Part shown: one piece after another, positions 42,201 to 48,276 of the stretch | Layout: the number at the start of each line of letters is the position of its first letter | Numbering within the stretch: the first letter of the stretch is position 1 | Position numbers and translations under genes: made by a program | Assembly (NCBI RefSeq): GCF_030269925.1 | Contig: NC_085110.1 | Coordinates: 6,634,001-6,698,000 of the forward strand | Length of the DNA: 64,000 nt | Reading direction: 5' to 3' | Origin: Bombyx mori | Lineage: Eukaryota > Arthropoda > Insecta > Lepidoptera > Bombycidae | Notes under the pieces: generated by a model | The model's database searches: none | The model's input: only the letters and a program-made list of their open reading frames with translations | What the model was told of the DNA's origin: nothing

Positions 42201-45200
42201 TAGGTGTTGTGTTAGGAAGTAAGAAAGACAGCGAATGAATGCGGAACACACAGTTTTATATTTTAATTAATAGATGGTTTTTATTTTTTTTATTGCTTAG
42301 ATGGGTGGACGAGCTCACAGCCCACCTGAAGTTAAGTGGTTACTGGAGCCCATAGACATCTACATCGTAAATGCGCCACTCACCTTGAGATATAAGTTCT
42401 AAGGTCTCAGTATAGTTACAACGGCTGCCCCACCCTTCAAACCGAAACGCATTACTGCTTCACGGCAGAAATAGGCGGGGTGGTGGTACCTACTCGTGCG
42501 CACTCACAAGTGGTCCTACCACCAGTAATTACTCAAATTAAAATTTTATCGGGTTTGATTTTTATTAAACGATGCTATTCCTCCACCGTGGAAGTTAATC
42601 GTGAACATTTGTTAAGTACGTATTTCATTAGAGAAATTGGTACCCACCCGCCTGCGGGATTCGAACACCGATGCATCGTTAGATACGAATGCACCGGACG
42701 TCTTATCCTTTAGGCCACGACGACTTCAAAGGGTAGTTGTCGGACGCGACGGCAGACAGACGCGGTGTAACTCTGAAGACGTAAGACGTTTATAATTTAG
42801 TTATATAGATTAAGAAAGACATATATATGTAAGCTTTGTGTTGACGTTGACGTTGACAGAGTCATTAATATTTGAGTATGTATCAGATCAGCATTCAACC
42901 ATAAGAGGGAGCCACAAGTGGGACAATGAAAGAAACGTGTTTTTCGTGTCTCGATCGGAATAAAAATATATAATTAAAATTCATTAAAACTCTTTGTGAA
43001 TTAGCTTTATTATAAAAGTGAAGAGGACGATTCAAATTTGAATACAAGAATAGTAAACCATGAACATTTAATTGTCGATTCTATGTTTTAGGTTAGTAAT
43101 TATTTCATTAGTTGATATTTGTTGAGTAAAAGATATCTGTATTTAATAAATAAAACTCTGTTCTAGATGAATCACATAGTGTTTTGCTTTAAGAAGAAAT
43201 AAAATAGATAATCTTATATATATCGAGGGAAAGAATATTTTTTCAACATCAGACCTAGTGTATATCATACAGGCAGTACTGAAGGGTGTGGTCGTTTCGT
43301 TTCCAGGCATGACGCTGCACCGCAACTCCGCGCTGCAGGCCGGCGTGGGGCAGATCTTCGACCGCGTGCTCTCCGAGCTGTCGCTCAAGATGCGCTCCCT
43401 CCGCATGGACCAGGCCGAGTACGTCGCGCTCAAGGCCATCATACTCCTCAATCCTGGTCAGTTGCAATAACACACAGCTATTTGTCTCTCTCTCTCTTCA
43501 ATAGTATGCAGTACCGACTAAGGCAACGGTCGGGGAACCGGGGTAAATTACCCCAAATGGGGTAAAATGAAAATTTGGGGGGTAAAAATGAAACTTTTAT
43601 GAGTAAAAAGTATATATTGAAGTGAAACTTCTTTAGAATCGTTGTGATTTCAAACTCGATGAAACGTAACGAATAAATAATATTTGTTTTTCAAAATTAT
43701 CATGGGGCCTATAATATGAAAGATGCTAAAAATAAGCGATTTCGTTTTTTTTTGGGATTCGCCATAGGGTAATATCAACTTACACAAAAATATTTTGGGG
43801 TAATAATTAAAAAAGTTCCCCCGATCGTTGGGCTAGGGGGAGGGTGATGGGAGAGATGTGTGCTCTGCACTAAACGCTTCACTCTCCTCCCCCTTTGCCT
43901 TTTCCTGAGTTCTGTCTCGTGAGAGGCTCGGACGTGGGTTGTTGAGCGACAGAAGGTTTTAGTTGGTTCGACTCCGACATAGCCCGCCTGCCATCCCCCG
44001 TGGAGGGTGGGAGTCCGGCGATTTCCTCCTGACCAAAAAAAAAATGCAGTACCGACTGTGAGCTATTGCTAAAGTTCAACTTTCTCGGCTAGTATCTTCC
44101 GCTATATAATTAATCAATGGCAAAGTGGACTGTTATTCCCTATAATATAAGACAGTTTACAGGTTAAATAATAAACACTTTTACGCTCTGGGGTTCGGGA
44201 TAAATAAAAATTCTACTAAAGTACAAAGTAAAACTGTATTTAACACTTCGAACACTTACAGAGCACTTTACAATTCGTAATTCATTTATTCCGCTGCTTC
44301 GCTTCGACTAGAACCGCTTACTAACTGCCTTCGGGTCATCTCTGCAACGCTTTTATACAGGATTATCGTGAAAATTCCTGACAGGTCAAGTAGTTTCGAC
44401 ATGTGTTTCCGCGGTGTGATAATAGATGGCGCTGTTCTTCTCGACATTATTAGTTTTTATGTTCGTTTTTGCTATTCGACGATAGATGGCATTGCTCTTA
44501 CCGACGTAACAATACTATTACTATTTTAAAAAATCCACCTTCATTCGGTATAAGGATTGTAACGACACCTTATACATACAAATCGGTTCGATCATTTACG
44601 AATGTTGGTCTAATAAAGAAATTAACAAACCCTGACAATATTATTTACACAATACAATACTGTACACTGACAACAGTCCCTGCCCTGACAATAATACTCT
44701 ATTTAAACACGGAAGTCACGTGATAACTTCCACTTCATATTAATTTTGATCACTCGGCTGGCCTCATGAACTGAAGTCAGTATACGTATTTAAAGATATT
44801 TACACCTCTTTATTTTTGTTCTTCTCTCAAAGTTTTTTTTCTTTTCGATATCCATAACGCATATTCTACAGAGCAGCTTCAGCTGTCAAATTTAGATTTT
44901 TTCTAGTTATCTACTTAGAATAATTATGTCAGGAGATGCAGTGCAAGCCCACCTTAAAATGATCCAAATATAATTATAAAATAAAGTGGACATATGCATG
45001 ATGCCGTCCCACGCTGGTTACTTGCTCTAGAACTTGTGTTACCTATTTAGAATTTTTTCTAAATGTTTTTTCTTTTAATTATTTCATGTACTTTATTGAA
45101 TAGCGTAGAAGATGCTTAAACATTTATAAACATTACAATATTTTATTTTATCATTTTCAGACGTAAAAGGATTGAAGAATAAACAAGAAGTGGACGTTCT

Positions 45201-46131
45201 TCGAGAAAAGGTACATTAGATTATTTATTTTACTGACTTGATTAATCATACATTAGGGCGTTTTGTAGGGCTTTTTATTTCTTCATTTGTCATTTGAGTC
45301 AAAGTAATTAGAGTTCACTGATTTTGGGGTGAACTGTGTGAAAGCTTACACAAAATTTTATTAGATTAACCAAGCCATTACGATGTGGTTTTTTATTGCT
45401 TAGATGAGTGGACGAGATCACGGCCTGGTTAAATGGGTGTTAAATGGTTACCGAAGCCCATAATCAACTACAACGTAAATGCCGCCACCCACCTTGAGAT
45501 ATGAATTTTAAGGTCTCAGTATAGTTACAACGGCTGCCCCACCCTTCAAACCGAAACGCATTACTGCTTCACGGCAGAAATAGGCGGGGTGGTGGTACCT
45601 ACCCGCGCGGACTCACAAGAGGTTCTACTACCAGTGATTACGTAAATTATAATTTTGCGGGTTTGATTTTTATTGCACGATGTTATTCCTTCACCGTGGA
45701 AGTCAATCGTGAACATTTGTTGAGTACGTAATTCATTAGAAAAATTGGTACCCGCCTGGGATTCGAACACCAGTGCATCCTTCAACACGAATGCACTGGA
45801 CGTCTTATCCCCTCGGCCACGACGACTTCAAAATGACTTAAAGGTCTTAGTTACCAAGTCATAAAATCCCTTAAAAAAATTTTATATGAAGTGACCGCGT
45901 GGTTCCGCGCAGATGTTCTTATGCCTGGACGAGTACTGCCGGCGCTCGCGCGGCGGGGAGGAGGGTCGGTTCGCGGCGCTGCTGCTGCGGCTGCCGGCGC
46001 TGCGCTCCATCTCGCTCAAGAGCTTCGAGCACCTCTACCTGTTCCACCTCGTGGCCGAGGGCAGCGTGAGCTCGTACATCCGCGACGCGCTCTGCAACCA
46101 CGCGCCGCCCATCGACACCAACATCATGTAG
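2962..46131 (+). CDS. usp: ultraspiracle (USP, RXR homologue), nine coding exons
   Basis: Nuclear receptor of the RXR class. In insects it is the obligate nuclear partner of the ecdysone receptor EcR and binds ecdysone response elements as the EcR/USP heterodimer. Joined CDS: 2962-3145, 11545-11749, 20725-20950, 24851-24989, 36653-36795, 40961-41033, 43307-43456, 45161-45210, 45913-46131. The 1389 nt give 462 residues plus TAG, the length I recall for Bombyx USP. Residues 1-113 are the A/B region with five Gln at 29-33. The DNA-binding domain spans about 114-179, with zinc ligands C114, C117, C131, C134 and C150, C156, C166, C169 and P-box CEGCKG. The ligand-binding domain runs from about 206 to 462. 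All introns have GT/AG ends and phases agree at every junction. The start is the ATG at 2962; an in-frame TTG lies 12 nt upstream but no earlier ATG was seen in frame. No lesion was found. Isoforms with another first exon cannot be excluded. Confidence 0.97.
3562..4330. repeat. tandem array, three units of about 258 bp
   Basis: Units start at 3562, 3821 and 4079 with aaaacaaca(c)atctgattg and run to cctta(c)actccttattagacgaa. They differ by scattered substitutions and a short insertion in unit 3. Located in usp intron 1. Confidence 0.92.
4609..4850 (-). mobile_element. Bm1-type SINE, 3' part, minus orientation
   Basis: Matches the other copies in this window, from the poly(A) end (ttgcttagatg on +) to accaccagtaa. 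It is the left arm of a head-to-head pair with 4892-5127. Confidence 0.88.
4892..5127 (+). mobile_element. Bm1-type SINE, 3' part, plus orientation, diverged
   Basis: Runs from ttactggtggtaggac to the A-rich tail. More diverged than its neighbour, with changes in the gaagggtggggcagcc core. Confidence 0.8.
5130..6090. other. intron 1 spacer, nothing recognised
   Basis: AT-rich DNA without long open frames or repeats shared with the rest of the window. Confidence 0.4.
6097..6286 (+). mobile_element. Bm1-type SINE, truncated
   Basis: Begins at gccgtgaagcagtaatgcg and continues to the A-rich tail; the 5' half is absent. Confidence 0.9.
6290..7285. other. intron 1 spacer, nothing recognised
   Basis: Short open frames of about 60-105 codons on both strands lack any domain I know and have AT-rich codons; treated as chance. 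Confidence 0.4.
7288..7398 (-). mobile_element. LINE 3' end, minus orientation
   Basis: Reverse complement of the tail family at 24050-24190 and 36339-36492 (tgctgaagtccatgggcga...caccatcaggtgggccgta...ggcaataaaaa). Probably the 3' end of a Jockey/BMC1-like LINE; the family name is uncertain. Confidence 0.75.
8036..8245 (+). repeat. old, diverged Bm1-like SINE
   Basis: The order of motifs (ggtggtaggac, agataccgtc, tagcagtcatgcgtt, aaggtgggcc, cacccaactacgcca) follows Bm1 but with many changes. Confidence 0.5.
8379..8622 (-). mobile_element. Bm1-type SINE, 3' part, minus orientation
   Basis: Complete 3' half from the poly(A) tail to accaccagtaa, close to the other copies. Confidence 0.92.
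8826..9010 (+). mobile_element. Bm1-type SINE, truncated
   Basis: Starts at tctgccgtgaagcag and ends in an A-rich tail. Only about 200 bp from the oppositely oriented copy at 8379-8622. Confidence 0.9.
9015..10380. other. intron 1 spacer, nothing recognised
   Basis: AT-rich; no shared repeat and no open frame with a recognisable product. Confidence 0.4.
10383..10460 (-). repeat. fragment of the dispersed LINE-like repeat also at 46297 and 49788
   Basis: acgatgaccggtgcttgga...cgggaggattcgaaatgac matches the equivalent part of 46297-46745 and 49788-50155. Confidence 0.6.
10849..11177 (-). mobile_element. Bm1-type SINE, minus orientation, nearly complete
   Basis: Runs from the tail through accaccagtaattacgcaa to cttcaccgtggaagtcaatc and acattta. 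Only the tRNA-like head is missing. It lies about 370 bp before usp exon 2. Confidence 0.92.
11545..11749 (+). CDS. usp: usp coding exon 2 (hinge to first zinc finger)
   Basis: The acceptor ttgcag ends at 11544 and the donor gtaagc starts at 11750. The exon completes W62, carries a Pro-rich stretch (PPPPF) and the first Cys pair of zinc finger 1 (C114, C117), and ends after two bases of S130. The intron therefore splits the first zinc finger between its two Cys pairs. Confidence 0.96.
12500..12625 (-). repeat. degenerate Bm1-like fragment
   Basis: The minus strand carries a diverged ctgccgcgaagcagtaatgcg segment followed by loosely matching sequence. Confidence 0.5.
12796..13019 (+). mobile_element. 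Bm1-type SINE with internal deletion
   Basis: Starts at tttactggtggtagg. About 30 bp after ggtggggcagccg are missing; ends at the A-rich tail. Confidence 0.9.
13330..14180. other. intron 2 spacer, nothing recognised
   Basis: AT-rich; no gene or named repeat seen. Confidence 0.4.
14194..14615 (-). mobile_element. uncharacterised retroposon, about 420 bp, copy 1
   Basis: Flanked by ctatttaatt at 14184-14193 and 14616-14625. Starts on + with a poly(T) run, so it has a 3' poly(A) tail on the minus strand. About 90 per cent like the copy at 28391-28812 by eye. The 5' end reads GGTGGGAACGCGAGGAGTG. No tRNA-like B box and no coding frame recognised. Confidence 0.8.
15208..15434. repeat. (CA)n/(CACACGCA)n microsatellite
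   Basis: About 225 bp of alternating purine-pyrimidine repeat with CACG and CCCG variants. The open frames inside it, rich in His/Thr or Val/Cys, are artefacts of the repeat. Confidence 0.97.
15837..16284 (+). mobile_element. Bm1 SINE, full length
   Basis: Starts ttgaagtcgtcgtggcctaa, with a tRNA-like head and B box (ggtgttcgaatcccg near 15896-15910). The body and A-rich tail match all partial copies. Bm1 is an abundant tRNA-derived Bombyx SINE copied by LINE enzymes. Confidence 0.95.
16767..16923. mobile_element. palindromic MITE, about 157 bp
   Basis: Left end c(t)gtgtgcttagtgcgagtt; right end is its inverted copy aactcgcactaagcacactg. The inverted similarity continues inwards (aacgt...aaatttgtatg.agttg). 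Transposon class not clear. Confidence 0.75.
16925..18510. other. intron 2 spacer, nothing recognised
   Basis: AT-rich, with only short chance frames. Confidence 0.4.
18513..18734 (-). mobile_element. Helitron-like non-autonomous element
   Basis: On the minus strand it begins TCACTACATAGTATAAAAC and ends GGGCGGGTCGCTAG, inserted between A and T, as expected of Helitrons (5' TC, 3' CTAG). Confidence 0.6.
19278..19299. repeat. (GTT)n microsatellite
   Basis: Run of seven GTT triplets. Confidence 0.9.
19734..20042 (-). mobile_element. Helitron-like element, copy A
   Basis: Minus strand: A|TCTTATACCTTTAAACG at the 5' end; the 3' end has hairpin CCGAGCAAAGCTCGG, then TCATCGT and CTAG|T. About 309 bp. 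A close copy lies at 30194-30520. Confidence 0.75.
20043..20720. other. intron 2 end, nothing recognised
   Basis: AT-rich, with a short LINE-like patch near 20490-20560 that I cannot place. Confidence 0.35.
20725..20950 (+). CDS. usp: usp coding exon 3 (rest of DNA-binding domain)
   Basis: The acceptor ends in ttttag at 20724 and the donor gtcagt starts at 20951. The exon encodes C131 and C134, the P-box, and all four ligands of the second zinc finger (C150, C156, C166, C169), then the basic C-terminal extension ([13 protein letters not shown]). It ends in phase 0 after Q205. Confidence 0.97.
21014..21212 (+). repeat. dispersed LINE-like 3' repeat
   Basis: cactgaatttctcgtcgga...cagtgggtcgcg...tagattcttccgcgaagcac. 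Same family as 27078-27267, 29872-30095, 40325-40510, 46297-46745, 49788-50155 and 59955-60245. It lies 63 bp after usp exon 3. Confidence 0.75.
21806..22060 (+). mobile_element. Bm1-type SINE, 3' part
   Basis: From ttactggtggtaggacg to the A-rich tail. Confidence 0.9.
22065..23160. other. intron 3 spacer, nothing recognised
   Basis: AT-rich. A 98-codon open frame on the minus strand at 22823-23119 is Ser/Phe/Leu-rich with no recognised domain; regarded as chance. Confidence 0.4.
23162..23286 (-). mobile_element. Bm1-type SINE, 3' end only
   Basis: Matches the last about 120 bp of Bm1 including the tail. Confidence 0.85.
23869..24192 (+). mobile_element. LINE 3' end (Jockey/BMC1-like), 5'-truncated
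   Basis: The + strand reads the last residues of a reverse transcriptase ORF ([20 protein letters not shown] then [14 protein letters not shown]) and a 3' UTR ending ggcaataaaaaaaaa. Two further tails of this family are at 7288-7398 (minus) and 36339-36492. The exact family is not certain. Confidence 0.75.
24285..24460 (+). repeat. diverged Bm1-like SINE
   Basis: gcaatcaggcgttccagtctg...cggaagggccgtgagcttgt...catctatgcta follows the Bm1 order at low similarity. Confidence 0.5.
24851..24989 (+). CDS. usp: usp coding exon 4 (start of ligand-binding domain)
   Basis: The acceptor tacag ends at 24850 and the donor gtaagc starts at 24990. It begins [14 protein letters not shown], the first helix region of the ligand-binding domain, and ends with one base of G252. 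Intron 4, next, is the longest at about 11.7 kb and holds most of the usp transposons. Confidence 0.95.
25200..25743. mobile_element. Harbinger-type MITE, 544 bp
   Basis: Terminal inverted repeats GGGTCGATTCGACCAAAC (left) and GGGTGGATTCGACCAAAC (right, reversed) differ at one base. The 3-bp flank TAA is present on both sides (25197-25199 and 25744-25746), the target size usual for PIF/Harbinger. No coding frame of note. Confidence 0.85.
25750..26805. other. intron 4 spacer, nothing recognised
   Basis: AT-rich, no shared repeats seen. Confidence 0.4.
26808..27075 (+). mobile_element. tRNA-derived SINE distinct from Bm1
   Basis: tRNA-like head ggccgtctggtgtagtggta with B box ggttcgaatcccg (26862-26874), a body containing tttccagggttatgggtgt and gttatctggtac, and a poly(A) end. 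The same body layout is common in moth SINEs. Confidence 0.75.
27078..27267 (+). repeat. dispersed LINE-like 3' repeat
   Basis: Member of the family at 21014-21212 (cccgtcggatattctcagtg...taggataagtaggcaaaa). Confidence 0.75.
27700..28110. repeat. internal tandem repeats, about 130 bp units
   Basis: The block (c/a)acgatcaacccctattttt...tttgttaattataaacttt occurs about four times within the Helitron-like element. Confidence 0.75.
28391..28812 (-). mobile_element. uncharacterised retroposon, about 420 bp, copy 2
   Basis: Flanked by gtctcctgtcttact at 28376-28390 and 28813-28827. Same sequence and orientation as 14194-14615. A 3' fragment with its own A tail is at 45833-45876. Confidence 0.85.
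29872..30095 (+). repeat. dispersed LINE-like 3' repeat, variant
   Basis: gagtttctcatcggatcttc...gtcgccattccgatc, with an extra about 40-bp piece (ttaggtctccttcggacgtg) absent from other copies. Confidence 0.65.
30194..30520 (-). mobile_element. Helitron-like element, copy B
   Basis: Close copy of 19734-20042 with the same TC start and the same CTAG end. Confidence 0.75.
30525..31560. other. intron 4 spacer, nothing recognised
   Basis: AT-rich. A short GC-rich patch at 31320-31400 was not identified. Confidence 0.4.
31726..32490 (+). pseudogene. SAP + YqaJ-like nuclease of the ISL2EU-type element, broken
   Basis: Exon 1 (31726-31816) reads [20 protein letters not shown], a stop, then [10 protein letters not shown], which is a SAP DNA-binding motif. 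The donor is gtacaa; the next exon starts at 31999 after ttttttcag with LELYDQNF. The nuclease core follows at about 32080-32200 with [17 protein letters not shown] and IIEVKCPY, giving the D...ExK residues of the PD-(D/E)xK fold. The end ([19 protein letters not shown] to LSK, TAA at 32488-32490) is in another frame, so there is a frameshift near 32320. There is a premature TGA in exon 1 and another stop near 32040. Confidence 0.75.
32551..34172 (-). pseudogene. THAP + DDE (DDE_Tnp_4-like) transposase of the ISL2EU-type element, broken
   Basis: Minus strand. The N-terminal THAP zinc domain at about 34150-33975 shows [17 protein letters not shown] and, in a shifted frame, [12 protein letters not shown], with a stop between them; an intron donor gtatgc follows near 33971. 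The middle part (33579-33109) is open for 156 codons and ends in a helix with [12 protein letters not shown]. Stops follow, then the DDE part at 32985-32551 begins [10 protein letters not shown] and has VIIDGTEI (first Asp) and IMADRGFNV (second Asp), to the TAA at 32553-32551. At least three lesions. Confidence 0.78.
34275..34901 (+). mobile_element. R1-clade LINE, 3' UTR only (5'-truncated copy)
   Basis: GC-rich block matching 58355-58982 (accatctcgcagaaggaggc; gcaaccggttggcggtgtat; acataccccgcgcgcc; gtaggaggttcg; poly(A)). It begins 26 bp after the end of the ISL2EU-type element. Confidence 0.85.
34920..35870. other. intron 4 spacer, nothing recognised
   Basis: AT-rich; no shared repeat. 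Confidence 0.4.
35875..36307 (-). mobile_element. Helitron-like element
   Basis: Minus strand: TCTATACTAATATTATAAAG at the 5' end and GAAGTCGCGGGCAAAAGCTAG at the 3' end in short (CTAG|T). Related starts are at 39202 and, reversed, at 61935. Confidence 0.6.
36339..36492 (+). mobile_element. LINE 3' end (Jockey/BMC1-like)
   Basis: atgtccttcttcaaacgag to ggcaataaaaaaaaa, nearly identical to the end of 23869-24192. It sits about 160 bp before usp exon 5. Confidence 0.8.
36653..36795 (+). CDS. usp: usp coding exon 5 (ligand-binding core)
   Basis: The acceptor tttcag ends at 36652. The donor gttcgt at 36796 is a weak match to consensus. The exon encodes the receptor signature around [20 protein letters not shown] and ends in phase 0 after E299. 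A trinucleotide run and a Bm1 SINE begin within about 30 bp of the donor. Confidence 0.95.
36826..37054 (+). mobile_element. Bm1-type SINE inside an (ATC)n run
   Basis: Bm1 from tggtggtaggacc to its A tail. The run atcatcatc lies before it and atcatc resumes after it, so it landed inside the trinucleotide run. It starts about 30 bp from the usp exon 5 donor. Confidence 0.9.
37055..37135 (+). repeat. LINE-like fragment (cgtccactggtggacatagg)
   Basis: The motif gtccact.gtggacataggcctc is a common end piece in moth genomes. Here it follows the ATC run interrupted by Bm1. Confidence 0.5.
37522..37816 (+). mobile_element. Helitron-like element, plus copy
   Basis: TC start near 37522, end GGTCAGCTAG|T at 37816. 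The body (gttcgttagtctcgctaaaa, tgtcccccgtcggac) recurs inverted at 38820-39095 and in part at 52553-52756. Confidence 0.65.
37820..38815. other. intron 5 spacer, nothing recognised
   Basis: AT-rich. An 87-codon frame at 38180-38443 has Ile/Lys/Asn-rich content and no domain; treated as chance. Confidence 0.4.
38820..39095 (-). mobile_element. Helitron-like element, minus copy
   Basis: Inverse of 37522-37816: ctagctgacctggcagactt on + is the reversed 3' end; the other end stops at gaacagcaattta. Confidence 0.65.
39202..39402 (+). mobile_element. Helitron-like element, short
   Basis: TCTATACTAATATTATAAAG start, AGCGAGGGCGGGTCGCTAG|T end with a small hairpin (AGCGA/TCGCT). The interior has a long T run. 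Confidence 0.6.
39775..40135. repeat. tandem duplication, two units of about 185 bp, nearly identical
   Basis: aaaatactactggacaaata begins at 39781 and again at 39966. The units end with ccgttacaaattctattaa. I count about three differences. Confidence 0.95.
40325..40515 (-). repeat. dispersed LINE-like 3' repeat
   Basis: Minus copy of the 21014-21212 family (tttcctacccaaggtcttga...gatccggcgaaaaactc). Confidence 0.7.
40961..41033 (+). CDS. usp: usp coding exon 6
   Basis: The acceptor tttttcag ends at 40960 and the donor gtatat starts at 41034. The 73-nt exon encodes residues 300-323 ([13 protein letters not shown]... to LICLMP) plus one base of G324. Confidence 0.95.
41035..42275. other. intron 6 DNA with a degenerate Bm1-like patch
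   Basis: AT-rich. At 41784-41960 a very diverged Bm1-like stretch (gacgagctcacg, tagtggctacc) is seen. A short duplication (tctagatatagaccattctc, twice) occupies 41992-42061. Confidence 0.45.
42283..42730 (-). mobile_element. Bm1 SINE, full length, minus orientation
   Basis: From the tail at 42283 to the head ggccacgacgacttcaaa at 42730. B box on the minus strand is cggtgttcgaatcccgcagg. Confidence 0.94.
43307..43456 (+). CDS. usp: usp coding exon 7
   Basis: The acceptor tttccag ends at 43306 and the donor gtcagt starts at 43457. It encodes [19 protein letters not shown] to the ILLNP helix end plus one base of D374. It is markedly GC-rich against its AT-rich introns. Confidence 0.95.
43520..44043 (-). 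mobile_element. short LINE-type retroposon with the MITE at its edge
   Basis: The 14-bp sequence atgcagtaccgact occurs at 43506-43519 and 44044-44057. On + the insertion ends ggcgatttcctcctgaccaa plus an A run, so the tail is on the + strand and the recorded minus sign refers only to the frame open across it. A related tail is at 62535-62668. Confidence 0.6.
43524..43830. mobile_element. hAT-like MITE, 307 bp
   Basis: Left CAACGGTCGGGGAAC and right (reversed) CAACGATCGGGGGAAC. Flanks gactaagg and ggctaggg match at 6 of 8. It carries repeated ggggtaa motifs at both ends. Confidence 0.6.
44131..44511 (-). mobile_element. possible solo LTR
   Basis: About 381 bp with TGTTA/TAACA ends. On the minus strand it has TATAAAAGCG, then GCGGAATAAATG, in the order expected of an LTR. 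No clear target duplication was found, so the limits are uncertain. Confidence 0.35.
45161..45210 (+). CDS. usp: usp coding exon 8 (50-nt small exon)
   Basis: The acceptor ttttcag ends at 45160 and the donor gtacat starts at 45211. It encodes the end of D374 and [16 protein letters not shown]. Skipping it would shift the frame, since 50 is not a multiple of three. Confidence 0.93.
45388..45832 (-). mobile_element. Bm1 SINE, full length, in usp intron 8
   Basis: From the tail (ttttattgcttagatgagtg) to the head (ggccacgacgacttcaaaa). It fills over half of the 702-bp intron. Confidence 0.94.
45833..45876 (+). mobile_element. 3' fragment of the uncharacterised 420-bp retroposon
   Basis: atgacttaaaggtcttagtt...gtcataaaatcccttaaaaa is the tail region of the 14194-14615 family on the + strand, abutting the Bm1 head. 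Confidence 0.75.
45913..46131 (+). CDS. usp: usp coding exon 9 (C-terminus and stop)
   Basis: The acceptor cgcgcag ends at 45912. It encodes [18 protein letters not shown] to [10 protein letters not shown] and the TAG stop at 46129-46131. It is very GC-rich. The 3' half of the preceding intron is almost entirely a Bm1 SINE. Confidence 0.95.
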   Translation: MFLCLDEYCRRSRGGEEGRFAALLLRLPALRSISLKSFEHLYLFHLVAEGSVSSYIRDALCNHAPPIDTNIM

Positions 46132-46296
46132 GGGGACTTATTCAACTTTTGAATGTCGACATGCCAACGTCAACATGTAAATTCTATACAGCAACAGTAA
46201 AAAAAAAAAAACTTATAAGCTAATTTTTTATGATTTTGATATCGCACTTTTAGCATAATTAGAGAGAGACCCATTTCGAAATTTTTTGGATTTCAC

Positions 46297-46745
46297 CCCT
46301 TTTTTTTCCTACCTAAGTTGAGAGCCTTGAGAGGCTATTTCAGCGTAACCTTAACTAGGTGAGCTCACGAGGCTCAAACCTGACGACGTTGCTAACACGA
46401 ACCCTAGCAAGAGCCGTGCTTGGCAGAATCTACCACCGGATCGGAAACGTGACTCACTGAAAAGATTTGGCGAGAAACGGAGTGGGCTGTGTCTATGGGT
46501 TTATTTACTCGTCGAGCCCTTCGTCGCAAGCGACGGGTTCGATGAGAACGGTGACCGGTGCTTGAGGTACCTAAAAGCACCGTTAGTGGATCGGGAGGAT
46601 CCGAAATGACGTGTTTTGGGGCGACGTCGACTGCTTTCCATTCTTTCCGCAGGATCGGGAATGTAGTTACCGACGGCCACGATGAGAGGGTTCTCGTGTC
46701 CTGCCGCTTTATCGAAGTGGAGATCTTTTCAGCGATTCTTAATAA
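46297..46745 (-). repeat. dispersed LINE-like 3' repeat, long copy
   Basis: Longest copy with 49788-50155: tttcctacctaagttgagag to ctttatcgaagtggagatct. It lies in the probable usp 3' UTR or just after it. Confidence 0.75.
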
Positions 46746-46749
46746 TCAA

Positions 46750-48270
46750 ACGATCAAAAGTATCTTATAAAGGGACAAACTTATTCATCGATCTCTTTTA
46801 CTCCGTTCCCTTCCTCTACGCATTTTCGGTTTGAGAACTTTATTAGATCTCTTTGTAAAATACACATTTTTTGGGTTGGGTCTCTATAATTCTAAAGGAG
46901 CGATATATTATTTTCAATTAAGTTTTGTCAATTAATTATTGCTGGCATTGTTTACGTCTAAGACAAACTTTTATTTACAGATTATAGCAGTATGACATTC
47001 AAAAGATATATAACTTGTATTCGGTAAGCGAACCTCGTTTCGTCTGCCTATATGTAGCGATGATGTGCGATAATATGTTTATACGTACGAATTGTGTACG
47101 TTAGTTAATATTGTATTTGTGATAATGCCCCCCCCCCTTTCATTTTGGATGTATGAAAATTAATATACTGGACGAGTCGTTCGTATTTAGAATACGATTG
47201 TTCCGATCTAAGTTTCATATCGAGACATTGAGGAATCTTGGGAAGCAATTGGCTATAAAAAAAAATTAAATAAACTTACCGGACGTTAATAACATAAAGT
47301 GTTGAGAAAGTATCGCTAGATAATGTAAACGGGGCCGCCTCTTTTATTATTAAACGCAATTATTATTATTAATCTTTCATTTAAACGAAATCATATTATT
47401 AGAATGTAGATTTCAATAGAAGATTAATATAATTAATTAGTAGAATATAGTGGAATGATGTTGTTAACATTTACCAAATCTTTCATTGAATTTTTACTTC
47501 TTAATAACTTCTATTAATATGAACACAAAGAAAATTAGTAGGGATTAAAGGTAAATTGTTATATTTTCATGTTTCTACACTTTTAAGAGTGCATAGATAG
47601 ATTTTGGTGCTCCCTCTGTTTGTAGACGTGCATATCACATATGCAAATCCAGAATTAAAAAATATCCATATTTTTCTCTACTATCTATTAATCGTATGAG
47701 TTATATGTAAATACGTATTTGCGTGTACAATGTAAGGTTTTTTATTAGATGAGTAATTTATGATTAGTTTTTATTGTTAGTTCGCACTTAGATGGGGGTA
47801 CGGTTGAATGGCCTATGCATGTAACAGAAACGACACTATTATGGCCAATTTTTATGTTTTTAACCAAACATTTCGTCTCAAGAAAAATTAATGCTTCAGT
47901 ATTCAAAATTATTCTTTAAAAATAATACCAAATGTTATATTTTAAAGATTAGAAGAAGACCTTTTTAGTTAGTGTTGCTGGTGTTTATTGTAGATGTAGA
48001 ACGTAGTGGAAAGCTCAATTTTTTGAAGAATTGTTATTGTTGTGTACTGAGCGCGTTGGGAACTGTTTTCATTACATTTTGTTAGCAGTTGCTTCTGTTA
48101 CGCCGGACCCAGGCATGTGTGTGTAAAGTTTGAAGTGTGAAGATGCCAAAAAATAAACAATAATAGGCAATTTTTGGTCTAGATCTGTTGTTATTTAACG
48201 TATCACCATTCATTTCGTACACTGAGGGTCGCACTTGCAAATATTTCTACTGCAAGTCGTTCTTGTAGCA
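46750..48270. other. convergent intergenic DNA, nothing recognised
   Basis: AT-rich. A run of nine C at about 47128-47137 is noted. No coding frame with a recognised product. Confidence 0.4.
47269..47274 (+). promoter_or_regulatory. candidate usp polyadenylation signal
   Basis: AATAAA on the + strand about 1.1 kb after the usp stop. If used, the 3' UTR would include the repeat at 46297-46745. Other AATAAA hexamers occur further on, for example near 48150. Confidence 0.25.
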
Positions 48271-48276
48271 AATTAG

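Noticed and set aside
45891..46223. 110-codon frame overlapping usp exon 9 in another frame
   Set aside because: Phase from exon 8 and the USP sequence select the frame ending at 46131.
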